Of a stretch of 13,012 nt of DNA, positions 1 through 5,800 are shown one piece after another. The translations under genes and the position numbers were made by a program. The stretch is from NCBI GenBank assembly GCA_008081175.1, contig VMCW01000140.1, positions 1-13,012 on the forward strand, written 5' to 3'. Every line of letters starts with the position of its first letter. The stretch's first letter is position 1. Origin of the DNA: Flavobacteriaceae bacterium. Its GTDB lineage: Bacteria; Bacteroidota; Bacteroidia; Flavobacteriales; Flavobacteriaceae. The notes beneath the pieces were generated by a model that had not been told where the DNA came from, did no database searches, and saw only the letters and a program-made list of their open reading frames with translations.

Positions 1-1528
1 GGACCACCTGATCATAATACAAAGGTATTATAGGGTATTGAGCAAGCGCTAAACTATCCATTTTTTGATATGTTTTAACCCGTAAAGGCTCTTCAACTAT
101 ATTCATAGCCTTATGGTATAAGGCATCGAATTCTTCATTTTTAAAATGAGTGTAATTGGGTCCATTGGGGGAAAAGTTAGGGCTGTAAAATAAAGAGAGG
201 TAGTTTTCTCCATCGGGATAATCAGCAATCCAGCTGGCTCTAAAAAGTTCTAATTTTCCTGAGGATTTTGCTTGACGTAAACTGGCAGTTGGCATTACAT
301 CAATCATTATTTTAATGCCTATTTTTTGAAGTTCTCGTTGGAGGTATTCGCACAGATCGAGGTAGTTTGAGTCAGTGGCAAGGCTTAATTCAGGTGTTTT
401 TTGTGTAGTTTCTTTAAATGCATCAACCAATTTTTTTGCTAAAGTGGGATTGTACTCAAAATCTGTTGTACTTGTGCCTGGTAAGCCTAAGGGGATGAAT
501 CCTTTTTTTGCAGCATACCCTACATTATTTCTCAAATAGGAAATCATCAATTTTCGATCAAAACCAATGTTTAGCGCTTTTCGAATCTTTTCAGACTGTA
601 GTGCAGGGTTTTTGCTGTCAAGGTAGATGCCGATGTATTCCGTATTTAAATAAGGGCCTTTGAGCATATTCAGCCGGTCTTGGTATTTGGGTTGAAGGGT
701 TCCAACAGGGGTGAGCAATTCATCTTTATACGAAGCGTCTAGTGAATTTATAAAATCTAATTTGCCTTGTAAAAACAACATAAATTCACTTTGAATATCG
801 GGTATGAACTGGATAGAAATTGCGTCGAGATAGGGGAGTTGTACCCCCTCTGTATCTCGCTCAAAATAGTTAGGGTTTTTACGCAAAACCAATTTGACAT
901 TTTCGTCCCATCTTTTGAAGTAAAAAGGTCCGGTACCTATAGGTTGGGAGCGAAAATTTGCGCCGTAATGTGAGGCTACTTCTTTGGGAACTACAGCGCA
1001 ATAGCGCATAGTGAGCAATCCTAAAAAAGCAGGAAAAGGATTTTTTAAACGCAAGGTAAGGACGTTATTTGCAGTTGCTTCAAAAGAGGCAACTTGTTGA
1101 AGCACCCAACTTCCTGGAGACGCAATTTGTGGGTCAAGGAGGCGGTTGAAACTGTACACAAAATCTTCTGCAACAACCGCTCTGGTTTGTTTTGAGCCAA
1201 ATAAGGGAGAATGATGAAAATAGACATCATCTCTTAAAAAGAAGGTATAGGTAAGGCCATCTGGACTAATCTTCCAAGAATGCGCAATTTCGGGTTGTAT
1301 ACCTAGGTTTTTATCCAGTTGTACCAAGCCATTAAAAAGTTGATTGATGGGCCAAATGTTTTGAGGATTCCTAGCAAAAGCTGGATCTAATGAGGTTACC
1401 TTTCTGTATTCGTTGTAGCGAAATACTGTTCTGCTGTCTTTTTTTTCTACAGAATTACAACCAACTACTGTTAGCAGTACGGTTATCACTACTACCCAGT
1501 ACGAAAGCCATGAAAGCCGCTCAGTCAT
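1..1528 (-). CDS. Peptide/oligopeptide ABC transporter substrate-binding lipoprotein (SBP family 5), C-terminus cut by window edge
   Basis: The minus frame is open from an ATG at 1528 to the left edge, giving 509 visible residues. A hydrophobic stretch (about residues 11-23) ends in the lipobox VVGC with Cys24, so this is probably a lipoprotein anchored outside the cytoplasmic membrane. Family 5 (OppA/DppA-like) hallmarks follow: SLDPAFARN near residue 46, then ISPDGLTYTFFLRD at about 87-100, the lobe-I signature region. Further on are RKNPNYFER, an EKIRKALNIGFDR segment, a SWIADYPDGENYLSLFY segment and a final IPLYYDQVV. Family 5 proteins usually run 530-560 residues, so only the last few tens are missing. 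The family binds peptides or similar solutes and hands them to an inner-membrane permease. No permease or ATPase gene is visible here, so the substrate is not known. It is transcribed away from mtaB, with 47 bases between the two starts. Confidence 0.93.
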   Translation of the reverse strand, partial: MTERLSWLSYWVVVITVLLTVVGCNSVEKKDSRTVFRYNEYRKVTSLDPAFARNPQNIWPINQLFNGLVQLDKNLGIQPEIAHSWKISPDGLTYTFFLRDDVYFHHSPLFGSKQTRAVVAEDFVYSFNRLLDPQIASPGSWVLQQVASFEATANNVLTLRLKNPFPAFLGLLTMRYCAVVPKEVASHYGANFRSQPIGTGPFYFKRWDENVKLVLRKNPNYFERDTEGVQLPYLDAISIQFIPDIQSEFMLFLQGKLDFINSLDASYKDELLTPVGTLQPKYQDRLNMLKGPYLNTEYIGIYLDSKNPALQSEKIRKALNIGFDRKLMISYLRNNVGYAAKKGFIPLGLPGTSTTDFEYNPTLAKKLVDAFKETTQKTPELSLATDSNYLDLCEYLQRELQKIGIKIMIDVMPTASLRQAKSSGKLELFRASWIADYPDGENYLSLFYSPNFSPNGPNYTHFKNEEFDALYHKAMNIVEEPLRVKTYQKMDSLALAQYPIIPLYYDQVV

Positions 1529-1540
1529 GAATTTTGTTAA

Positions 1541-1548
1541 TATATTTG
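1541..1548 (+). promoter_or_regulatory. Probable -7 box of the mtaB promoter
   Basis: TATATTTG matches the Bacteroidota -7 consensus TAnnTTTG. It lies 27 bases before the ATG at 1576, so transcription would start near 1555. No good TTTG -33 box is visible at the usual distance. A start near 1555 argues against the in-frame TTG at 1534 as the mtaB start codon. Confidence 0.5.
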
Positions 1549-1575
1549 CAACGAATTTACAGTTTTAATACGGTT

Positions 1576-2928
1576 ATGGAAAACATAAAACAACTTCAAA
1601 AGAAGAAGGCAACACATTTGCCAAAAGTCGCCTTCCATACCTTGGGCTGTAAACTAAATTTTTCTGAAACTGCAACTATAGCGAGGGATTTTAAACCCAG
1701 TCGTTTTGATAAAGTATCTTTTGATAGTCCTGCAGATGTTTATGTGATCAATACCTGTTCTGTAACTGAAAATGCGGACAAACGACTTAAAGGTTTGGTG
1801 CAAAAGGCATTAAAACACAATCCAAATGCATTCATAGCTGCAATCGGTTGTTATGCTCAATTGCAGCCTGAGGCAATTGCTTCTCTGGAGGGTGTGGACC
1901 TGGTGCTAGGTGCTACAGAAAAATTCAAACTCATAGATTACATTCAGGATTTAAGTAAAAAGGAGCAAGTAGAAGTTCATGCCTGTGAGATTGAAGATGC
2001 TAATTTTTATGAAAGTAGTTATTCTTTAAGTGATCGTACTAGGGCATTTCTGAAAGTTCAGGACGGTTGTGATTACAAATGCACCTATTGTACCATTCCA
2101 CAGGCTAGAGGTGTTTCTCGCAGTGATTCCTTAACAAATGTTTTGGAAAATGCAGAGAAGATCGCAGCTGCAGGTCTTAAAGAAATTGTACTTACAGGGG
2201 TCAATATTGGAGATTATGGAAAAGGGGAGTTTGGAAATAAAAAGCACGAACATACATTTTTGGATCTCATAACCGCATTGGACCAACTGAAATCAATCGA
2301 AAGAATTCGCATATCCTCCATAGAACCCAATTTATTAAAAGATGAAATCATTGCTTTTGTTGGAAAAAGTAAACGTTTTGTGCCTCATTTTCACATCCCT
2401 TTACAAAGTGGAAGTGATAAAGTTCTCAAGAGCATGAAACGACGTTATTTGAGTTCCCTTTACAAGGATCGTATTGATTATATTAAAACAATGATGCCCA
2501 ATGCTTGTATAGGAGCAGATGTTATTGTGGGTTATCCTGGTGAAACGGAAGAAGATTTTATAGAAACATATCGTTTTATCACTGAACTGCCAGTGTCTTA
2601 TTTACATGTCTTCACCTATTCTGAGCGTCCCAATACGGAGGCAGTAGAAATGAAAGGAGTGGTTGCACTTCCTGAGAGAAATAAAAGAAGTAAGATGCTT
2701 CGTGCTTTATCTGTAAAAAAAAGAAGGGCGTTTTATGAATCCCAACTTGGAACACAAGCTACCGTATTATTTGAAGCAGAAAACAAGGAAGGGTATATCA
2801 CAGGATTTACTGAAAACTACGTGAAAGTAAGGGACCATTGGGATCCTAATAAAGTAAACCGTATACAAAAAGTAATGTTGGATCGAATTGACGATGAGGG
2901 TTTTGTTCGATTCAGTACAAAAAACTAG
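1576..2928 (+). CDS. mtaB: tRNA (N6-threonylcarbamoyladenosine(37)-C2)-methylthiotransferase MtaB
   Basis: Radical-SAM enzyme that converts t6A37 to ms2t6A37 in ANN-decoding tRNAs. The 450-residue product has the three parts expected of a methylthiotransferase. The N-terminal UPF0004 domain carries cluster-binding cysteines in FHTLGCKLNFSET (Cys25), INTCSVTENADK (Cys61) and IGCYAQ (Cys92). The radical-SAM core has the CxxxCxxC motif in DGCDYKCTYCTIP (Cys165, Cys169, Cys172), followed by LTGVNIGDYG, HIPLQSGSD and ADVIVGYPGE. A C-terminal tail from about residue 385 fits a TRAM RNA-binding domain. The opening HTLGCKLN is typical of MtaB rather than MiaB or RimO. The ATG at 1576 is preferred over the in-frame TTG at 1534, because the latter lies upstream of the promoter box and adds no conserved sequence. 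The stop overlaps that of the convergent GNAT gene. Confidence 0.95.
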   Translation: MENIKQLQKKKATHLPKVAFHTLGCKLNFSETATIARDFKPSRFDKVSFDSPADVYVINTCSVTENADKRLKGLVQKALKHNPNAFIAAIGCYAQLQPEAIASLEGVDLVLGATEKFKLIDYIQDLSKKEQVEVHACEIEDANFYESSYSLSDRTRAFLKVQDGCDYKCTYCTIPQARGVSRSDSLTNVLENAEKIAAAGLKEIVLTGVNIGDYGKGEFGNKKHEHTFLDLITALDQLKSIERIRISSIEPNLLKDEIIAFVGKSKRFVPHFHIPLQSGSDKVLKSMKRRYLSSLYKDRIDYIKTMMPNACIGADVIVGYPGETEEDFIETYRFITELPVSYLHVFTYSERPNTEAVEMKGVVALPERNKRSKMLRALSVKKRRAFYESQLGTQATVLFEAENKEGYITGFTENYVKVRDHWDPNKVNRIQKVMLDRIDDEGFVRFSTKN

Positions 2929-3221
2929 AGCTTAATTCCAACAGGGAGTAGTCTTCTGTAGCGGCGGTTTGTGCGCACAAATCTTGCAATTTTAGGTGAA
3001 GTAGGTACTACACTCAGATTTTTTTCAGAAATAAAATCTAAAACTTTAACAATAAAAGCTTCTTCAAATTCTTTACCCTCTATCTCTTTAGGGATATGTA
3101 ATTTGGTTAAAAATATTTTTCTTTCCTGTTCTGAATATTCAATTCTAGCAAGGCTGTCTTCAAATTTAATCTCAAATTGGCGAAGAAATTCATTGTTTAC
3201 AAGATTTAAATCACTCATCAT
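2925..3221 (-). CDS. Short GNAT-type N-acetyltransferase (YjdJ/Acetyltransf_CG-like)
   Basis: A 98-residue protein resembling the minimal GNAT-fold family typified by YjdJ. The N-terminal half (NNEFLRQFEIKFEDSLARIEY) reads as alternating beta-strands. The C-terminal part, with a helix around EEAFIVKVLDFISEKN followed by VVPTSPKIARFVRTNRRY, matches the family pattern in which a proline-containing strand precedes a helix ending in basic and tyrosine residues. Members are much shorter than full GNAT enzymes and their substrates are mostly unknown, so acetyltransferase activity here is inferred from fold. Two adjacent Met codons (3221 and 3218) can both serve as start. The gene converges on mtaB and shares the four bases CTAG with it, leaving no room for a terminator between them. 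It diverges from the hydrolase gene at 3308. Confidence 0.8.
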   Translation of the reverse strand: MMSDLNLVNNEFLRQFEIKFEDSLARIEYSEQERKIFLTKLHIPKEIEGKEFEEAFIVKVLDFISEKNLSVVPTSPKIARFVRTNRRYRRLLPVGIKL

Positions 3222-3253
3222 CCTAGGCTTTAATTATTGTATATATTGTTTTA

Positions 3254-3261
3254 TAAATTTG
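3254..3261 (+). promoter_or_regulatory. Probable -7 box for the alpha/beta hydrolase gene
   Basis: TAAATTTG is an exact TAnnTTTG match, 46 bases upstream of the ATG at 3308, giving a predicted start near 3268. A TTG at 3237-3239 is too close (14 bases) for the usual -33 spacing, so only the -7 box is supported. Confidence 0.4.
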
Positions 3262-3278
3262 TCGCAACAAAAGGGTTA

Positions 3279-3286
3279 CAAAAATA
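3279..3286 (-). promoter_or_regulatory. Possible -7 box for the GNAT gene
   Basis: On the minus strand this reads TATTTTTG, an exact TAnnTTTG match, 57 bases upstream of the GNAT start at 3221. No properly spaced -33 box is seen. In AT-rich DNA such boxes arise by chance, so confidence is low. Confidence 0.3.
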
Positions 3287-3307
3287 CGAAATTTACGCTA
3301 GGGAAGG

Positions 3308-3973
3308 ATGGAAAAAACAAAAAAAGCCAAGATACCGATTTACCTTATGCCAGGAATGGCAGCAAGTCCTAAGATTTTTGAGTATATCGAACTTCCAGAA
3401 CCTTTTGAAATTCATTGTTTGAGTTGGATACCCCCTAAGCAAAAAGAAAGCCTAGGTAGTTATGCCTTGCGCATGTGTGAACGGATACAACACCATCAAC
3501 CAATTTTACTGGGTGTTTCCTTTGGAGGTGTACTCGTTCAAGAGATGGCTAAACATATAACGGTTAGAAATACTGTAATTGTGTCTAGTATTAAGAGCGA
3601 TAAAGAGCTTCCGCTTCCTATGAAAATGGCTCAAAAAACAAATGCCCACAAACTGCTTCCCACAAAATGGATAAACAACTTAGATCATTTGGCCTTATTT
3701 GCATTTGGAGAGGGAATAAAAAAGCGCCTAGCTCTTTACCAAAGGTATCTTTCTGAGCGTAACCCAGAGTATTTAAGTTGGGCAATAGACACCTTGGTGA
3801 ATTGGAAACAGGAATTGTACCCAAAAGACATTATACATGTCCACGGACTAAGTGACACTGTCTTTCCTGTAGGTAATCTCGAAGAACCTTTCATTAAAAT
3901 TAAAGGAGGACACGCAGCTGTAATTACTCACGCAAAGTGGTTCAATGAAAACTTACCCAAATTACTATTGTAA
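3308..3973 (+). CDS. Alpha/beta-hydrolase family protein
   Basis: A 221-residue cytoplasmic protein with a recognisable alpha/beta-hydrolase catalytic frame and no signal peptide. The opening strand and oxyanion-type loop are IYLMPGMAASPKIF (residues 11-24). The nucleophile elbow is GVSFGG with Ser71. The acid is likely Asp183 in HGLSDTVFPV, and the base His202 in IKGGHAAVITHA. All three triad residues are therefore present, and their order and spacing are normal for the fold. The cap region between about 100 and 165 is short and has no features that identify a substrate. It could be an esterase, a thioesterase or a peptidase-like hydrolase; the sequence does not decide. It starts 86 bases from the divergent GNAT gene and ends 37 bases before the transglycosylase. 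Confidence 0.85.
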   Translation: MEKTKKAKIPIYLMPGMAASPKIFEYIELPEPFEIHCLSWIPPKQKESLGSYALRMCERIQHHQPILLGVSFGGVLVQEMAKHITVRNTVIVSSIKSDKELPLPMKMAQKTNAHKLLPTKWINNLDHLALFAFGEGIKKRLALYQRYLSERNPEYLSWAIDTLVNWKQELYPKDIIHVHGLSDTVFPVGNLEEPFIKIKGGHAAVITHAKWFNENLPKLLL

Positions 3974-3980
3974 AAATATT

Positions 3981-3988
3981 TAAATTTG
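3981..3988 (+). promoter_or_regulatory. Possible -7 box for the lytic transglycosylase gene
   Basis: TAAATTTG is an exact TAnnTTTG match, 22 bases before the ATG at 4011. If used, transcription would start near 3995 with a leader of about 16 bases. No -33 box is evident, and the gene could instead be read through from the hydrolase gene. Confidence 0.35.
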
Positions 3989-4006
3989 AAAGAATTGTAA
4001 TTCTTT
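3989..4006. repeat. Perfect 8-bp inverted repeat before the transglycosylase start
   Basis: AAAGAATT and AATTCTTT are separated by GT. The dyad ends four bases before the ATG at 4011 and directly follows the possible -7 box. It could be an operator, a weak hairpin in the leader, or chance in AT-rich sequence. The two-base spacer makes it a poor terminator. Confidence 0.45.
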
Positions 4007-4010
4007 TAAA

Positions 4011-4925
4011 ATGAAGATAAAAGCGACACTTTTTTTACTTGTCCTAACACTTATTTGCTCTTTTGGATTTAACAGCATTGACCCTGAATTATTCACAGCT
4101 TTCAATACCATTGACCAAGGGCAATCTTCAAAAGTGTATGCGCTAAAACTTCCAGAGGTCTTTTTTTTCTCAGAAGAAGAAGTGCCTCTAGAGGCACCCG
4201 ATATTCGAGAGCGATTCGATAAAGAACTCTTGGTTAACACCTACTGGCAGTCCAACATGATGTTGTTGTTGAAAAGAGCCAACAAGTGGTTTCCAACGAT
4301 TGAAGCCATTTTAAAAGAAGAAGGTGTTCCTGAAGATTTTAAATATTTAGCGGTAATAGAAAGTGGTTTAGAAAATGTTCGCTCCCCAAAAGGGGCAAAA
4401 GGATTTTGGCAATTGATGCCTGGTACAGCAAAGGAATACGGATTAGAAGTAAATACAAATGTTGATGAACGCTACCATGTAGAAAAATCCACGCGTGTAG
4501 CTTGTGCCTATTTAATGAAAGCAAAAAAGCGATTTGGAAGCTGGACGCTTGCCGCAGCCTCATACAACAGAGGAATGTATGGCACACAGCGTTTGTTGGA
4601 TAATCAGCTGGTAGACAATTATTATGATTTACTACTGAACACTGAAACAAGTCGTTATGTTTTTAGAATCCTCGCAGTTAAAGAAATCATGTCCCATCCC
4701 GAACGATACGGATTTATTTTTGAAGACTCGGATTTATATCAACCTGTACCGGTTAAAAAAATTGGATGGGATGTTCCTATTGCCAATATAGCTGAGTTTG
4801 CTAAAGAGAAAGGGGTCAATTATAAAGTACTGAAAATACACAACCCCTGGTTGATAGAAAATCATTTAAACAATAAGTCAAGGAAGTATTATGAAATAGA
4901 ACTTCCAGAAGAAGGTTTTTACTAG
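4011..4925 (+). CDS. Lytic murein transglycosylase (SLT fold, MltD-like)
   Basis: Cleaves the MurNAc-GlcNAc bond of peptidoglycan to leave 1,6-anhydro ends, acting in the periplasm. The 304-residue product starts with a signal-type segment (MKIKATLFLLVLTLICSFGF). The SLT domain runs from about residue 95 to 200: YLAVIESGL holds the catalytic Glu117, GFWQLMPGTAKEYGL (131-145) is the Q-x-MP-x-T-A motif, and AAASYNRG (181-188) is the third SLT motif. After residue 240 there is a short tail (roughly VPIANIAEFAKEKGVNY) that looks like one degenerate LysM-like unit; no clear LysM tandem array is present, in contrast to E. coli MltD. A Cys at residue 16 lacks a good lipobox, so a cleaved secretory signal is more likely than a lipoprotein. 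The stop shares CTAG with the convergent gene. Confidence 0.9.
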   Translation: MKIKATLFLLVLTLICSFGFNSIDPELFTAFNTIDQGQSSKVYALKLPEVFFFSEEEVPLEAPDIRERFDKELLVNTYWQSNMMLLLKRANKWFPTIEAILKEEGVPEDFKYLAVIESGLENVRSPKGAKGFWQLMPGTAKEYGLEVNTNVDERYHVEKSTRVACAYLMKAKKRFGSWTLAAASYNRGMYGTQRLLDNQLVDNYYDLLLNTETSRYVFRILAVKEIMSHPERYGFIFEDSDLYQPVPVKKIGWDVPIANIAEFAKEKGVNYKVLKIHNPWLIENHLNNKSRKYYEIELPEEGFY

Positions 4926-5437
4926 ATTTTTTTCATCTGTTGTTGAATCATCTTTAACTGACCTGTCAACATACCGTGTTTGTCTAACTTCTTTGCTTCT
5001 GTAAGAAGTTGCTGAGCTTCTCGTTTACGTCTTTTTTGAAGATAAATTCCCGCTAGACTCATTTTTGCCATTGCCAGGTCATGATTCATTGATAAACCCA
5101 GCCTTAAGGCGGTTTTAAAATACTTTTCAGCTTGGGTTAGATTTTTTTGAGATTCAATGATTCCCATTAGATAATTGTAATACCCTTGTTGTTTCTTAAC
5201 TAAATTGCGCTCCACATTAGGGATGCGTAACAACCATTTTTGAGTTCCTTCAAAGTCTTGCTTTCTAAGACGTAAAAAAGCGAGGAAAATCAATTCATTT
5301 TTAAAATACAAAAGCACAAACATGGCAGATAGGAGTAAAAACATAATACCATTACCGATGTAATCATCTGTGAATTGATAAATACCATAGCCAAAAGAGA
5401 CTAGTGCTAAAATTAATTTTATGACTTTTGGAAACAT
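4922..5437 (-). CDS. Small membrane protein with TPR-like repeats
   Basis: A 171-residue protein. Two hydrophobic segments at about residues 4-21 and 28-46 form a membrane hairpin. The rest is a basic helical domain with two tetratricopeptide-like units: about 82-117 (GYYNYLMGIIESQKNLTQA, then EKYFKTALRLG) and 118-153 (LAMAKMSLAGIYLQKRRKREA, then QQLLTEAKKLD, written here in short parts). TPRs usually bind other proteins; no partner can be named. The ATG at 5437 (MFPKVIKL) is preferred to an upstream in-frame start at 5488, which would add a non-conserved stretch rich in Phe and Lys encoded by A/T runs. It converges on the transglycosylase and diverges from rpmH. Confidence 0.75.
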   Translation of the reverse strand: MFPKVIKLILALVSFGYGIYQFTDDYIGNGIMFLLLSAMFVLLYFKNELIFLAFLRLRKQDFEGTQKWLLRIPNVERNLVKKQQGYYNYLMGIIESQKNLTQAEKYFKTALRLGLSMNHDLAMAKMSLAGIYLQKRRKREAQQLLTEAKKLDKHGMLTGQLKMIQQQMKKI

Positions 5438-5448
5438 TATTTTTTTTT

Positions 5449-5456
5449 CAAAGGTA
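5449..5456 (-). promoter_or_regulatory. Possible -7 box for the TPR membrane protein gene
   Basis: The minus strand reads TACCTTTG, matching TAnnTTTG, 11 bases before the ATG at 5437. The implied leader would be only a few bases long. No well-spaced -33 box is present, so this is tentative. Confidence 0.25.
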
Positions 5457-5489
5457 AAAAAAAACAAAGGCGAAATGTTGATAATCAAG

Positions 5490-5520
5490 TTTGGAAGACA
5501 AAAAAGTTATTGTATATTTG
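5490..5520 (+). promoter_or_regulatory. rpmH promoter, full Bacteroidota consensus
   Basis: A -33 TTTG at 5490-5493 and a -7 TATATTTG at 5513-5520 are separated by 19 bases. This is the best match in the window to the Bacteroidota housekeeping promoter TTTG-N(about 19)-TAnnTTTG. Transcription would start near 5527, leaving a leader of about 33 bases before rpmH. A strong promoter fits the demand for a ribosomal protein. Confidence 0.75.
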
Positions 5521-5559
5521 CCCGACTTTTAACGGAGCATAACTCCAGTCAGAAAGATT

Positions 5560-5718
5560 ATGAAAAGAACATTTCAACCCTCGAGAAGAAAGAGAAGAAA
5601 CAAGCACGGTTTCAGAGAACGCATGGCTTCGGCCAATGGAAGAAAAGTCCTAGCAGCTAGAAGAGCCAAAGGGAGAAAAAAAATATCTGTTTCCTCTGAA
5701 CCGCGTCACAAAAAATAA
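5560..5718 (+). CDS. rpmH: Large-subunit ribosomal protein bL34
   Basis: A 52-residue, strongly basic protein of the 50S subunit. It begins MKRTFQPSRRKRRNKHGFR, then RMASANGRKVLAARRAKGRK, the near-universal L34 pattern, followed by a short tail ending EPRHKK. L34 is usually 44-50 residues, so the C-terminal tail is slightly extended. The gene is monocistronic here, with its own promoter at 5490-5520 and terminator at 5739-5774. rnpA (RNase P protein), the usual rpmH neighbour in many bacteria, is not next to it. Confidence 0.97.
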   Translation: MKRTFQPSRRKRRNKHGFRERMASANGRKVLAARRAKGRKKISVSSEPRHKK

Positions 5719-5738
5719 TGATCAGATTAACCCATTAT

Positions 5739-5774
5739 AAAGGTGTTACTTTTTTAGAGTAACACCTTTTTTTT
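5739..5774 (+). terminator. Rho-independent terminator of rpmH
   Basis: A perfect 12-bp stem, AAAGGTGTTACT (5739-5750) with AGTAACACCTTT (5758-5769), has a 7-base loop. Its 3' arm runs into an eight-T run at 5767-5774. It lies 20 bases after the rpmH stop and separates it from carB. Confidence 0.9.
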
Positions 5775-5786
5775 ATATTTAAATTC

Positions 5787-5794
5787 TATATTTC
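5787..5794 (+). promoter_or_regulatory. Possible -7 box for carB
   Basis: TATATTTC differs from TAnnTTTG at the last base. It sits between the rpmH terminator and the carB ATG at 5801, only 6 bases before that ATG, so any transcript would be nearly leaderless. The upstream region is mostly T from the terminator and gives no -33 box. Confidence 0.2.
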
Positions 5795-5800
5795 AAGAGC

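Noticed and set aside
791..1230. Short open frames on both strands inside the substrate-binding protein gene
   Set aside because: The minus frame of the SBP reads through the whole region with family-wide motifs. The short frames are shadows.
1534..1575. TTG start that would lengthen MtaB by 14 residues
   Set aside because: The extension is not part of the conserved MtaB N-terminus and lies over and upstream of the TATATTTG promoter box. The ATG at 1576 is a better start.
2971..3372. 133-codon plus-strand open frame opposite the GNAT gene
   Set aside because: It lies antisense to a recognisable protein and runs into the hydrolase gene in another frame. It shows no domain and has shadow-like composition.
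5421..5660. 79-codon plus-strand open frame across the rpmH promoter and gene
   Set aside because: It is out of frame with rpmH, which is certain by protein sequence. The encoded peptide is low-complexity and Lys-rich, and it begins opposite the TPR protein gene.
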